Shown here: piece after piece, positions 54,562 through 64,000 of the stretch | Position numbering within the stretch: the stretch's first letter is position 1 | How the letters are laid out: each line of letters starts with the position of its first letter | Origin: Photorhabdus thracensis | GTDB lineage: Bacteria; Pseudomonadota; Gammaproteobacteria; Enterobacterales; Enterobacteriaceae | Direction: 5' to 3' | Assembly: GCF_001010285.1 (NCBI RefSeq) | Contig: NZ_CP011104.1 | Span: 3,286,001 to 3,350,000 of the forward strand | Length of the DNA stretch: 64,000 nucleotides | Made by a program: the position numbers and the translations under genes | The notes under the pieces: generated by a model | What the model was told of the DNA's origin: nothing | Databases searched by the model: none | What the model saw: the letters and a program-made list of their open reading frames with translations, nothing else

Positions 54562-55593
54562 TTATTGAGGTTTGAAATCAATCGGAGCATTCTTAAACAC
54601 TTCGTAAACCTCTTTACTTGGTGGTTTAGGAATTTTCGCTTGTTTAGCTGCGGCTACCGCTGCCTGACACAGTGCCTGATCCCCCCCTTCTGGTTTTATA
54701 TCTATTAGCAAACCATCAGGAGCAAGCTTAATCCGTAATGTACACATACGCCCACGATACATACTTGGATCATAAAACTTATTCTGTATTGCTATCTGAA
54801 TCTGCCCAAGATAGTTATTAATATCAGAATTTGAAGCACCGCTTTTCTTACCGCCACCTTTACCCGCAGCAGAAGCCCCCCCCTGCTTTGGCGCATTAGA
54901 AGTTAAACCACCCAGTAAATCATCAACTTCACTTGCCTGTTTGGCGGCTTGTGCCGCCGCTTTTTTCTTGGCGTCAGCTTCAGCTTTTGCATCTGCCTCA
55001 GCTTTGACTTTAGCATCCGCTTCAGCCTTGGCTTTTGCTTTAGCCTCAGCTTCTGCTTTGGCTTTCGCTTCTTGCGCGGCTTTTTGTTTAACAGCAGCGG
55101 CTTCTGCTTTTTTCTGCGCCTCAGCCTGCTCTTTAATCAGTTTTTCTTTTTCAGCTTTAGCCTTTGCCGCAGCTTCTTCTGCCTGTTTTTGCTCTTCACG
55201 GGCTTTTGCTGCTGCTTCTACAGCTTGCTTTTTCTGTTCTTCCGCAACCTGTTGCGCTTTAATCCGTTCTTCTTCTACCGCTTTCAGGCGTTCCTGCTCC
55301 TCAGCCTGTTTTTCTCTCAATTCGGCTGCTTGCTGCTCCGCTTTCTTCTTACGTGACTGTTCTGCACGTTTAGCGTCAGCTTGCTGTTGCTGGTGTTGAT
55401 TGTACTGTTGTACTACCGCATTCGGATCGACCATAACAGCGTCAATAACAGAACCATCCTGTCCGCCGCCACCCATTTCAGTTTTTTGCGTCAGGGAACC
55501 CCAAATAAGTACCCCTATTAAAATAATATGCAACACAACCGAAACGATAACGGCGCGATTTAGCTTATTGTTTTGCCCGTTTGTCTTTCCCAC
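54562..55593 (-). CDS. tolA: Inner-membrane energy transducer TolA
   Basis: 343 aa. One transmembrane helix at about 14-32 (AVIVSVVLHIILIGVLIWG), then a long Ala/Lys/Glu helical domain (about 70-225, repeated AKAKAEAEAKAK), then a globular C-terminal domain (CTLRIKLAPDGLLIDIKPEGG...CQAAVAAAKQAK). It spans the periplasm and transmits proton-motive-force energy from TolQR to Pal/TolB. Confidence 0.96.
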   Translation of the reverse strand: MGKTNGQNNKLNRAVIVSVVLHIILIGVLIWGSLTQKTEMGGGGQDGSVIDAVMVDPNAVVQQYNQHQQQQADAKRAEQSRKKKAEQQAAELREKQAEEQERLKAVEEERIKAQQVAEEQKKQAVEAAAKAREEQKQAEEAAAKAKAEKEKLIKEQAEAQKKAEAAAVKQKAAQEAKAKAEAEAKAKAKAEADAKVKAEADAKAEADAKKKAAAQAAKQASEVDDLLGGLTSNAPKQGGASAAGKGGGKKSGASNSDINNYLGQIQIAIQNKFYDPSMYRGRMCTLRIKLAPDGLLIDIKPEGGDQALCQAAVAAAKQAKIPKPPSKEVYEVFKNAPIDFKPQ

Positions 55594-55638
55594 GCTCGAT
55601 ATCCAAAATCTTTAAATAACAGCAACTGCCGGCCAGAC

Positions 55639-56064
55639 TCAGATAGGCTGAGTCATTAAACCAACGGATTTCACACCGGCCTGATGTAACATGTTCAGTG
55701 CTTTAATAATCTCATCATAAGGCACTTCTTTCGAACCACCGATCAAGAAAACGGTTTTCGGATTCTCTTTTATTCGGGCCTGCGCTTCAGCAATAATCTG
55801 CGGCTCAGGTAATAACTCCAGCCGTTCATGGTTAATTACCATGGTGTATTGACCAACACCAGAAACTTCTACGATTATCGGCGGGTTATCGGAACTGGAA
55901 ACCGTTTTAGAATCTACTGCATCCGGCAAATCAACTTCTACACTCTGAGTGATAATCGGTGCTGTTGCCATAAAAATAAGCAACAAAACCAGCAACACGT
56001 CCAGTAAGGGAACGATATTGATTTCGGATTTCAGCTCACGCTTGTGACTACGAGTGCGTGCCAT
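55639..56064 (-). CDS. tolR: TolR
   Basis: 141 aa. One membrane helix near the N-terminus, with the proton-pathway aspartate in LLDVLLVLLLIFMATAPI. The rest is periplasmic. It forms the proton-driven motor with TolQ, homologous to ExbD/MotB. Confidence 0.95.
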   Translation of the reverse strand: MARTRSHKRELKSEINIVPLLDVLLVLLLIFMATAPIITQSVEVDLPDAVDSKTVSSSDNPPIIVEVSGVGQYTMVINHERLELLPEPQIIAEAQARIKENPKTVFLIGGSKEVPYDEIIKALNMLHQAGVKSVGLMTQPI

Positions 56065-56078
56065 AGCCTCTCCCCTTA

Positions 56079-57175
<1,097 letters not shown>

Positions 57176-57291
57176 TTTCAATCCTAAATAAGGCGAATTA
57201 ACGCTGCCACTATACTCAAGACCATGCAGCTTTGGAATAATGTGCAAATAAAAAATTTATTGGTTAAAAATCCCGTAACATACAGAATTAA

Positions 57292-57427
57292 TTAATGGAA
57301 GAAGTGGTACAAGCCCCAAATCAAAATTAAGAACGCAGGCAGAGGAAAGAAAAAGATCCGCCAGACGATATTTCTTGGGTGAAAACCCGTTCCGAAAGTC
57401 ACACCTGTGCATACAGCCCATCTTTAC
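57292..57427 (-). pseudogene. ybgE: ybgE, C-terminal fragment
   Basis: Minus-strand codons give WAVCTGVTFGTGFHPRNIVW then LFFFPLPAFLILIWGLYHFFH and a TAA. This matches the end of YbgE (WAVCAGVIHGVGFRPQKVLW). The IS605 element entered right after TTAC, splitting it from the N-terminal part. YbgE is a small membrane protein of the cyd operon. Confidence 0.85.
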
Positions 57428-57440
57428 CTCCAAAGGGTAT

Positions 57441-57461
57441 TCCCGCCGACATCAGGCGGGA
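57441..57461. repeat. IS605 left-end hairpin
   Basis: tcccgcc and ggcggga with a 7-base loop, 13 bp inside the left boundary. This is the structure recognised by TnpA. It is missing from the deleted copy at 2594. A second hairpin (acgggctt/aagcccgt, 57473-57491) follows the tnpA stop. Confidence 0.75.
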
Positions 57462-57498
57462 GGGGAATTTGGACGGGCTTGAAAAGCCCGTAGAATCA

Positions 57499-57903
57499 TC
57501 AGCCACGCTGATGTTGAATGTATTGTTTCACCATTTCCAGCGGTGCTCCACCGCATGAACCCGCAAAGTAGGAGCGAGACCAGAGAACGGCCTTTCCGTA
57601 TGCTTCGCGTAAGTCCAGAAACTCATTACGTAAGCGACGGGAGGTTACCGCTTTCAGCGAGTTAACCAATACCGATAGCTGAACGGTCGGGGGATACTCA
57701 ATCAGTACATGAACATGATCTAAATCGCCGTGACTCTCTTTAAGTTCTGCGCCGAAGTCACGGCAGATTTCACCTGCATACTGATGAAAGGCTGAATAGT
57801 GTCGCTCGCCAAGAATCTTTCTACGGTATTTTGTCACAAACACAAGATGTACATGCAAAAGAAAGGCGGCATGTCGTGAACGATTAATTTTGTATTTTTG
57901 CAT
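57499..57903 (-). CDS. tnpA: Y1 transposase TnpA
   Basis: 134 aa HUH-family single-strand transposase. HUH motif in GDLDHVHVLIEY, catalytic tyrosine in EMVKQYIQHQ near the end, and the N-terminal HLVFVTKYRRKIL typical of the family. It cuts and rejoins single-stranded ends at TTAC/TCAA. The frame is intact and runs divergently from tnpB. Confidence 0.93.
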   Translation of the reverse strand: MQKYKINRSRHAAFLLHVHLVFVTKYRRKILGERHYSAFHQYAGEICRDFGAELKESHGDLDHVHVLIEYPPTVQLSVLVNSLKAVTSRRLRNEFLDLREAYGKAVLWSRSYFAGSCGGAPLEMVKQYIQHQRG

Positions 57904-57955
57904 TGAAGTTAGCCGAAGGCACAGTAAAATAGAGAGTAAACCTACTACACACTGA

Positions 57956-59188
57956 ATGATAATGCTAATACTGAAAGCCTACAAGTTCAGACTAGAGCCA
58001 ACTGAAGAACAGTTGCCGCGTTTGCGGCAGTTATGCGGGTGTGCTCGTTTTGTCTGGGATCACGGACTTCAGGTAACAAAACACATTCTGGATTCCGGCG
58101 GAAAACTTCCCTCCGCGTTTGAACTCAACCGAATGCTCACGGGGTGGAAAAAAACACCGGAATACGCCTTCTTACAGGAAGCTTACACCGATAACCTTCA
58201 ACAAAAACTTAAAGACTTACAGGGGGCATGGAGGCGTAGCTTCGATAAAACACTGGCAGCGAAAGCGCCTGTATGGAAACGAAAAAATGACGGCAGGGAT
58301 TCAATCCGGTTCGTCAATTTTGAAAAATATTGTCTCCTTGAAAATCGCAGAGTCAGGCTGCCTTCTGGGCTCGGATGGATAAAGTTCCGGCAATCGCAGG
58401 AGGTGAACGGCAAAATCAAAAATGCCACGATCAGCCAGTCAGTGGGTAAATGGTATGTGTCGTTTCAAGTCGAGATAGAAGCCTCTGAGCCCCACCACGA
58501 ATCAACAACAATGGTGGGTCTGGATGCCGGGATATCGAAACTGGCGACGCTCTCAGACGGGACGATATACGAACCGGTCAACAGTTTTAAAACCCGCCAG
58601 CGCAAGCTGGCGAAGCGCTAGAGACAGTTAAGCCGCAAAGTGAAGTTCAGCGCCAACTGGCAGAAACAGAAGCGAAAAATTCAGCGTCTGCACGCGCATA
58701 TTGCCAATATTCGCCGCGACTACCTTTATAAGACCACCACGAAAATAAGCAAAAACCACGCGATGATCGTGATTGAAGATTTGAAGGTCAGTAACATGTC
58801 GAAGTCAGCGAAAGGCACGGCAGAACAGCCCGGAAGGAACGTTCGGGCTAAATCAGGCTTAAATCGCGCGATACTGGATCAGGGCTGGTATGAAATGCGC
58901 CGTCAGCTAGAATATAAGCAGCTCTGGCGCGGCGGTCAGGTACTGGCAGTCCCTCCGGCATACACCAGCCAGCGGTGCGCATGTTGCGGTCATACAGCGA
59001 AAGAAAACCGCATATCACAAAGTCAATTCGAGTGCCTTGAATGCGGATATACGGAAAATGCCGATATCAACGGAGCTCGTAACATTTTAGCGGCAGGACA
59101 TGCCGTGCTTGCCTGTGGAGGGAGGGTGCAGTCAGGCCGCCCGTCGAAGCAGGAACCAGACGCAGAGCGATCAGCCGTCGCCCACTAA
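57956..59188 (+). pseudogene. tnpB: tnpB with an in-frame stop
   Basis: About 96% like the intact TnpB at 2683 (by eye). A CAG codon there is TAG here (58619-58621), so translation ends after 221 residues, before the E and last D of the RuvC site. Downstream the frame continues undamaged to 59188 with its zinc finger and RuvC-III region. Its 3' zinc-finger half differs more ([18 protein letters not shown]) from the other copy, suggesting gene conversion or separate descent. Confidence 0.9.
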
Positions 59189-59238
59189 CGGGAATCCCCT
59201 CTTGAGTCACGAAGTGCGAAAGTGGGGGAGGATGTCAA
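59186..59238 (+). repeat. IS605 right end with hairpin
   Basis: tcccc and gggga arms with cttgagtcacgaagtgcgaaa between, then ggatgtcaa ending at TCAA. Nearly identical to the right end at 3969. Confidence 0.7.
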
Positions 59239-59395
59239 ATGAGTAAAATGCCTTGCCATAGGTGCAATGCACTGGTGTTGGCCGCAAAACGGGCGGGATC
59301 CCAGAAGACACAAGAAGCAAGCACCAACGCCATAATAAGGATAAGGCCCTTACAGGACCTTTATCCATCAGCCGATAGCATTTATCTATCAACAT
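59239..59395 (-). pseudogene. ybgE: ybgE, N-terminal fragment with a frameshift
   Basis: Starts MLIDKCYRLMDKGPVRALS like YbgE, then the frame is lost by one missing base near 59340; the next frame reads IMALVLASCVFWDPARFAANTSALHLWQGILLI, again YbgE. It ends at the IS605 right end. The ATG overlaps the cydX stop (TAATG). So ybgE is broken twice: by an IS and by a frameshift. Confidence 0.85.
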
Positions 59396-59511
59396 TATTT
59401 CTCACTATTTTCAGCGGTTTTTTCCGCTTCATTATGCTCAAGTGCTAAAGCAGCGATGATAGCGAAACTACAAGCCAAAAGCGTTCCGAGAATCCAAGCA
59501 AAATACCACAT
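59395..59511 (-). CDS. cydX: Cytochrome bd-I small subunit CydX
   Basis: 38 aa, too short for most gene callers. MWYFAWILGTLLACSFAIIAALALEH followed by a charged tail matches CydX: one membrane helix starting with WYFAWILG. It stabilises the haems of CydAB. It lies 12 bp after cydB with gagca upstream, and its stop overlaps the ybgE start, the normal cydABX-ybgE arrangement. Confidence 0.93.
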   Translation of the reverse strand: MWYFAWILGTLLACSFAIIAALALEHNEAEKTAENSEK

Positions 59512-59523
59512 GCTCTGTGCTCC

Positions 59524-60663
59524 TTAGTACAGTGAATGTTTGTTATTTTCAATAAAGCTTTTGTCCAAACGTCCAAACATTTTGTAGTAACACCAAATGG
59601 TGTACCCCAGAACAATTGGGACAAAAATCAATGCAACTACAAACATGACACGCAGTGTCAACAGACTTGAAGTCGCATCCCACATTGTCAGGCTGACATT
59701 TGGATTAGTGATTGATGGCATAACAAATGGGAACATCGTCACACCACAGGTCAAAATAATGCAAACAATGGTCAGTGAAGAGCACAGAAATGCCCATCCT
59801 GCTTTATTCATACGCGTCATCAATATCGTCAGCAGAGGAGAAACAACACCCAGTGCCGGTGACGCCCACAACCACGGATAGTGATTAAAGTTGGTCATCC
59901 AGGCGCCAGCCTGATGAGCTACTTCTTTATGTAATGGGTTAGACTGAGCCATAGTCTCCAAGCCGCCAGTCACAATATAACCATCAATACCATAAATCAG
60001 CCATACACCTGCCAGCAGGAAAGCAACCATTGTCACCAGCGCACAAATATAAGTTGCGGCACGGGAACGCAGACGCAATTCACCGGTAGTACGCATTTGC
60101 AGATAAGTTGCCCCCTGAGTCACAATCATCATCAGGCTGATCACCCCCGCAAGCAAACCGTATGGATTTAGCAATCCGAAGAACGAACCGCTATAGAACA
60201 GGCGTAGTTGGGAATCAACGTTGAACGGCACCCCTTGCAACAGATTACCGAATGCCACACCGATAACTAATGGCGGAACAAAACTACCGACAAATATCCC
60301 CCAATCCCACATGTTGCGCCACTTACGGCTTTCCAGCTTGGAACGGTAATCAAAACCAACCGGACGGAAAAACAGCGCGGATAACACCAGGATCATAGCG
60401 ACATAGAAACCAGAGAATGCGGCGGCATAAACCATTGGCCATGCTGCAAACAATGCCCCACCAGCGGTGATCAGCCAAACCTGGTTACCATCCCAGTGTG
60501 GCGCCACTGAGTTAATCATGATGCGGCGTTCAGTATCGTTTTTACCAATGATGCGCAACAGGACACCCACGCCCATGTCAAAACCATCAGTTACCGCGAA
60601 ACCGATTAGCAACACACCAATCAGCAGCCACCATATAAACCGTAGTACTTCATAATCAAACAT
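59524..60663 (-). CDS. cydB: Cytochrome bd-I ubiquinol oxidase subunit II
   Basis: 379 aa, eight to nine membrane helices. Opens MFDYEVLRFIWWLLIGVLLIGFAVTDGFDMGV, with the conserved acidic residue in DGFDMG, and NGSYF-like FDYRSKLESRKWR loop. With CydA it forms the high-affinity quinol oxidase that reduces O2 to water. 17 bp after cydA. Confidence 0.97.
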   Translation of the reverse strand: MFDYEVLRFIWWLLIGVLLIGFAVTDGFDMGVGVLLRIIGKNDTERRIMINSVAPHWDGNQVWLITAGGALFAAWPMVYAAAFSGFYVAMILVLSALFFRPVGFDYRSKLESRKWRNMWDWGIFVGSFVPPLVIGVAFGNLLQGVPFNVDSQLRLFYSGSFFGLLNPYGLLAGVISLMMIVTQGATYLQMRTTGELRLRSRAATYICALVTMVAFLLAGVWLIYGIDGYIVTGGLETMAQSNPLHKEVAHQAGAWMTNFNHYPWLWASPALGVVSPLLTILMTRMNKAGWAFLCSSLTIVCIILTCGVTMFPFVMPSITNPNVSLTMWDATSSLLTLRVMFVVALIFVPIVLGYTIWCYYKMFGRLDKSFIENNKHSLY

Positions 60664-60680
60664 AAGTGGACTCCCGTTTA

Positions 60681-62249
60681 TTACTGAGCATCGTGCGCTG
60701 AAGTTGTTTTCTGTTCAAAGTGGTAGCGGCCAGTATTCAGACTGCTTGGACCACGACGGGCGAATTTGAACATCAAAAACATTTCTGCGATCAGGAACAA
60801 GGTGTAAAGACCGCAAATCAGCGCCATCGAGAACAGGATATCGCTGGCTGCCAAATTGGAACTCGCCACCGCCGTTGGCAAAACTTCACCAATCGCCCAC
60901 GGCTGACGACCATATTCAGCGACAAACCAGCCTGATTCTATGGCAATCCACGGCAATGGGATGCTGTACAATGCTGCGCGCAGTAACCATTTTTGCTCAC
61001 CAATACGGCCACGGATAACGCTCCAAAACGCCAGACCAATCAACAATAACATCAGGAAGCCGGCTGCAACCATGATACGGAATGCAAAATAGAGCGGAGC
61101 AACGCGAGGAATGGAATCTTTCGCGGCGGCTTTTATCTGCTCTTCGCTGGCATCAGTCACTTTGCTGGTATAACGTTTCAGCAACATGCCATAGCCAAGA
61201 TCTTGCTTACTTTCATTGAATGCAGTACGAACCGTCGGATCCGTGTTACCTGCCCGCAACTCTTCCAACAGTTGATAAGCCTTCATACCATTACGGATAC
61301 GCAGCTCATGCTGGTCCATCAGATCACGCAGACCAATAACCGGAGTATCGACAGAACGGGTTGCAATCAGGCCCATGAGATAAGGGATCTGAATGGCATA
61401 TTTGTTTTCCATTTTATCCTGATCCGGGATACTTATCAGTGTAAAGGCTGCCGGAGGTGGCTGAGTTTCCCATTCAGCTTCAATTGCAGCCAGTTTAGTC
61501 TTCTGTACGTCACCCATTTCGTAACCGGATTCGTCACCCAGAACAATAACGGATAGCACAGCGGCGATACCAAAACTTGAAGCAATCGCAAATGAACGTT
61601 TAGCAAATGGAATATCACGGCCTTTAAGCAGGTAGTAAGAGCTGATGCCAAGAACGAAAATCGCCCCTGTCACATAACCCGCCGCAACGGTATGAACAAA
61701 TTTCACCTGAGCAACCGGGTTCAGTACTAATTCAGCAAAACTCACCATTTCCATCCGCATGGTTTCAAAGTTGAAGTCAGACGCAATCGGGTTTTGCATC
61801 CAACCATTAGCAACCAGAATCCAAAGTGCGGAGAAGTTAGAACCTAACGCAACCAGCCAGGTTACCGCCAAGTGCTGTTTTTTACTGAGACGATCCCAAC
61901 CGAAGAAGAACAAACCGACGAATGTAGACTCCAGGAAGAACGCCATCAGACCTTCGATCGCCAGAGGCGCGCCGAAAATGTCACCGACGTAGTGAGAGAA
62001 GTATGACCAGTTAGTCCCGAACTGGAACTCCATGGTCAACCCTGTTGCGACACCCAGAGCAAAGTTAATACCAAATAACTTGCCCCAGAATTTTGTCATA
62101 TCTTTGTAAATTTGTTTACCGGAGAGCACATATACTGTTTCCATAATCGCCAGCAAAAACGCCATACCGAGCGTTAGCGGAACGAACAGGAAATGATACA
62201 TTGCCGTTAAGGCAAACTGTAATCGTGACAGTTCGACAATATCAAACAT
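60681..62249 (-). CDS. cydA: Cytochrome bd-I ubiquinol oxidase subunit I
   Basis: 522 aa, nine helices. Haem ligand His near residue 19 ([15 protein letters not shown]), the second His in [13 protein letters not shown], and the Met ligand region in the C-terminal part. The long Q-loop (about 250-350) is the E. coli type. It binds b558, b595 and d haems and the quinol site. First gene of cydABX. Confidence 0.97.
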   Translation of the reverse strand: MFDIVELSRLQFALTAMYHFLFVPLTLGMAFLLAIMETVYVLSGKQIYKDMTKFWGKLFGINFALGVATGLTMEFQFGTNWSYFSHYVGDIFGAPLAIEGLMAFFLESTFVGLFFFGWDRLSKKQHLAVTWLVALGSNFSALWILVANGWMQNPIASDFNFETMRMEMVSFAELVLNPVAQVKFVHTVAAGYVTGAIFVLGISSYYLLKGRDIPFAKRSFAIASSFGIAAVLSVIVLGDESGYEMGDVQKTKLAAIEAEWETQPPPAAFTLISIPDQDKMENKYAIQIPYLMGLIATRSVDTPVIGLRDLMDQHELRIRNGMKAYQLLEELRAGNTDPTVRTAFNESKQDLGYGMLLKRYTSKVTDASEEQIKAAAKDSIPRVAPLYFAFRIMVAAGFLMLLLIGLAFWSVIRGRIGEQKWLLRAALYSIPLPWIAIESGWFVAEYGRQPWAIGEVLPTAVASSNLAASDILFSMALICGLYTLFLIAEMFLMFKFARRGPSSLNTGRYHFEQKTTSAHDAQ

Positions 62250-62866
62250 CTTGACTCCTTGCTCCTAGCAGGAAAGCACCGGCTTGCGGCAACCTGACTT
62301 CGTATAAGAACCTATTCAGGGCACTAAAACGAAAACCTTATAACTACCAGCAATAAGTGCCTCTAAAATAACAACGCATTACCAAGTGAATTAAAAACCT
62401 AATTAGACTAATAGTATAGTACGCTTATATTCCCATACAATAAATACGTTTTACGTGATTTAGATTAGAATTCTGAATATAAGTCAATAATTGCAGTTAT
62501 TGTTTAATGGAAACTCATTGATCAGGATCAATTTAAGCAAATTATAAAAATAATGCCATAGTAATAACTTGATTTTAATAATTTTTTTCTAGTTAGTGTT
62601 AACTATTCTGTCTATTATTTCATTTTGGTTGGCATATTGTTAATTATTTGTTTATTTAGATAATTATTGATTTCTATATTGCTGTGAAATGACTTTTAAA
62701 ATTAACTTTTTATTTTCATCCTTAAGAAAATATTATTATTAATGTCGTCTTTATTAAATTTAATTTAAATAAAGAGCACTAATGAAATTCAGTTTAAATT
62801 AATTGGAGAATACCAAACTGAAAATAAAAATTTAATCGCAGACAATACTGCCCACACAAAATAGAA
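62250..62866. other. Intergenic, ~617 bp, cydA promoter region, no gene seen
   Basis: AT-rich DNA between divergent sucD terminator and cydA. It should hold the cydA promoter and its ArcA/FNR sites. I did not find a clear binding site by eye. E. coli has mng genes here; they are absent. Confidence 0.55.
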
Positions 62867-62886
62867 AGGCCACTTATCAGTGGCCT
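62867..62886 (-). terminator. Rho-independent terminator of sucD
   Basis: aggccact and agtggcct form a perfect 8-bp stem with a 4-base loop; on the minus strand it is followed by ttctatttt, 26 bp after the sucD stop. Confidence 0.88.
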
Positions 62887-62912
62887 CATATATAAATATT
62901 TTTTATCAGAAG

Positions 62913-63788
62913 TTACTTACCAGCAAGTAACTCTTTCACTGCATCACCGATGTCTGCCAGACTGCGGACCGTCTTCACGCCAGCCGCTTCCAGAGCAGCA
63001 AATTTTTCGTCCGCTGTTCCTTTACCACCCGCGATAATGGCGCCGGCATGGCCCATACGCTTACCTTTTGGTGCAGTCACACCGGCGATGTAGCCAACAA
63101 CAGGCTTAGTTACGTGCTGTTTAATATAAGCCGCCGCTTCTTCTTCCGCATTACCACCAATTTCACCAATCATTACGATGGCTTCTGTTTGCGGATCTTC
63201 CTGGAACAATTTCAGGATATCAATGAAGTTAGAACCTGGAATTGGGTCGCCACCGATCCCAACACAGGTAGATTGTCCTAAACCTGCATCAGTGGTCTGT
63301 TTTACTGCTTCATAAGTCAGCGTACCTGAACGGGAAACGATACCGACTTTACCTGACTGATGAATGTGACCCGGCATAATGCCAATCTTACATTCACCCG
63401 GCGTGATAACGCCTGGGCAGTTAGGGCCGATCATACGAACACCCGCTTCATCCAATTTCACTTTAACAGCCAGCATATCCAGAGTCGGGATACCTTCAGT
63501 AATCGTGATGATCAGTTTGATGCCAGCGTCGATAGCTTCCAGAATGGAATCTTTACAGAATGGAGCCGGAACATAGATAACGGAGGCCGTTGCCCCGGTT
63601 GCCTCTACCGCTTCACGAACAGTATTGAAAACAGGCAATCCCAGGTGCTCAGTACCGCCTTTACCTGGCGTAACACCACCCACTATTTGGGTGCCGTAGG
63701 CAATCGCTTGTTCTGAATGAAAAGTACCCTGACTACCGGTAAAACCCTGACAGATAACTTTAGTGTTTTTATCGATTAAAATAGACAT
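62913..63788 (-). CDS. sucD: Succinyl-CoA synthetase alpha subunit
   Basis: 291 aa. Binds CoA through an N-terminal Rossmann domain ([18 protein letters not shown]). The phosphorylated histidine is in [18 protein letters not shown]. With SucC it converts succinyl-CoA to succinate with ATP/GTP formation in the TCA cycle. Its ATG overlaps the sucC stop (TAATG). Confidence 0.97.
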   Translation of the reverse strand: MSILIDKNTKVICQGFTGSQGTFHSEQAIAYGTQIVGGVTPGKGGTEHLGLPVFNTVREAVEATGATASVIYVPAPFCKDSILEAIDAGIKLIITITEGIPTLDMLAVKVKLDEAGVRMIGPNCPGVITPGECKIGIMPGHIHQSGKVGIVSRSGTLTYEAVKQTTDAGLGQSTCVGIGGDPIPGSNFIDILKLFQEDPQTEAIVMIGEIGGNAEEEAAAYIKQHVTKPVVGYIAGVTAPKGKRMGHAGAIIAGGKGTADEKFAALEAAGVKTVRSLADIGDAVKELLAGK

Positions 63789-64000
63789 TATTTGGCCTCC
63801 ACTGCGGCTACTGCTTGCTTCGCTGCGTCTGTCAGGCTGGTTGCAGCAATGATATTCAAACCACTGTCAGCCAGTTTTTTCGCTCCCAACTCAGCATTGT
63901 TTCCTTCCAAACGAACAACAACCGGTACGTGAACACCCACTTCTTCCACCGCACCAATAATACCATCAGCAATCAGGTCACAACGGACAATACCACCAAA
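63788..64000 (-). CDS. sucC: Succinyl-CoA synthetase beta subunit, C-terminal part
   Basis: The window holds the last ~70 residues: [36 protein letters not shown], and the end AAVEAK. This is the C-terminal ligase domain that contacts SucD. The rest of the gene lies beyond the window. Stop at 63788-63790. Confidence 0.96.
   Translation of the reverse strand, partial: FGGIVRCDLIADGIIGAVEEVGVHVPVVVRLEGNNAELGAKKLADSGLNIIAATSLTDAAKQAVAAVEAK

Larger units (their letters stand above)
57428..59238. mobile_element. IS605-type element with divergent tnpA and tnpB, ~1.8 kb
   Basis: Left end directly after TTAC (57424-57427); right end ends in TCAA at 59235-59238, matching IS200/IS605 single-strand transposition. 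It carries hairpins at both ends and divergent tnpA (minus) and tnpB (plus). tnpB has a premature stop. It lies in ybgE. Confidence 0.9.

Noticed and set aside
54941..55399. Alanine/cysteine/phenylalanine-rich plus-strand frames opposite tolA
   Set aside because: They mirror the Ala/Lys repeat of TolA and lack ribosome sites and family likeness.

Overview
The window looks like a chromosome segment of a Photorhabdus-type enterobacterium (Morganellaceae). Housekeeping proteins are close to, but diverged from, their E. coli counterparts. Insertion sequences of the IS1182, IS605 and IS110/IS1111 types are frequent, and a large glycine-rich/polyketide locus and an aromatic-amine natural-product operon sit between conserved blocks. 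The genus is an inference from gene content and style, not from a marker gene.

Layout. (1) 1-4.2 kb is an IS-rich patch: a partial IS1182-type element, a truncated GNAT gene, a Nudix hydrolase, a CatB-like acetyltransferase and an IS605 derivative holding an intact solo tnpB. It ends at tRNA-Gly(CCC). (2) 4.3-13.7 kb is a conserved block: lysS, prfB (with its programmed frameshift), recJ, dsbC, xerD, fldB, cptA, sdhE, ygfZ and an HD-domain gene. (3) 13.7-32.3 kb, all on the minus strand, is an unusual locus: a 1482-aa protein, four glycine-rich GGX-repeat proteins, an 823-aa pentapeptide-repeat protein and a single-module polyketide synthase. Relics between the intact genes show it arose from at least four tandem copies of one cassette that have decayed in a complementary way. 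This is the best candidate for an undescribed system. (4) 32.8-41.3 kb, minus strand, is a seven-gene operon: FAD oxidase, HemK-like methyltransferase, alpha-oxoamine synthase, PapB-, PapA- and PapC-like enzymes making a 4-aminophenylalanine-type precursor, and a 14-TM exporter. (5) 42.0-43.7 kb is a complete IS1182-type element whose transposase is split by a -1 shift at a poly-A slippery site. (6) 43.9-64 kb is a second conserved block, in E. coli order but reversed: gpmA, aroG, pnuC, nadA, tRNA-Lys genes, cpoB-pal-tolB-tolA-tolR-tolQ-ybgC, ybgE (broken), cydX-cydB-cydA, sucD-sucC. It is interrupted by an IS1111-type element after gpmA, an ANT(6)-like gene beside the tRNA-Lys cluster, and a full IS605 element inside ybgE.

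How parts work together. The tol-pal genes build the envelope energy-transducing complex, cydABX the bd-I oxidase, nadA/pnuC NAD supply, and aroG chorismate supply. Chorismate is also the entry substrate of the PapA-like enzyme in region 4. In region 3 the gene products probably act together, because units keep the same gene order and the pentapeptide and 1482-aa proteins share a repeat motif, but their function is unknown. All family assignments come from reading the sequence; no database search was run.
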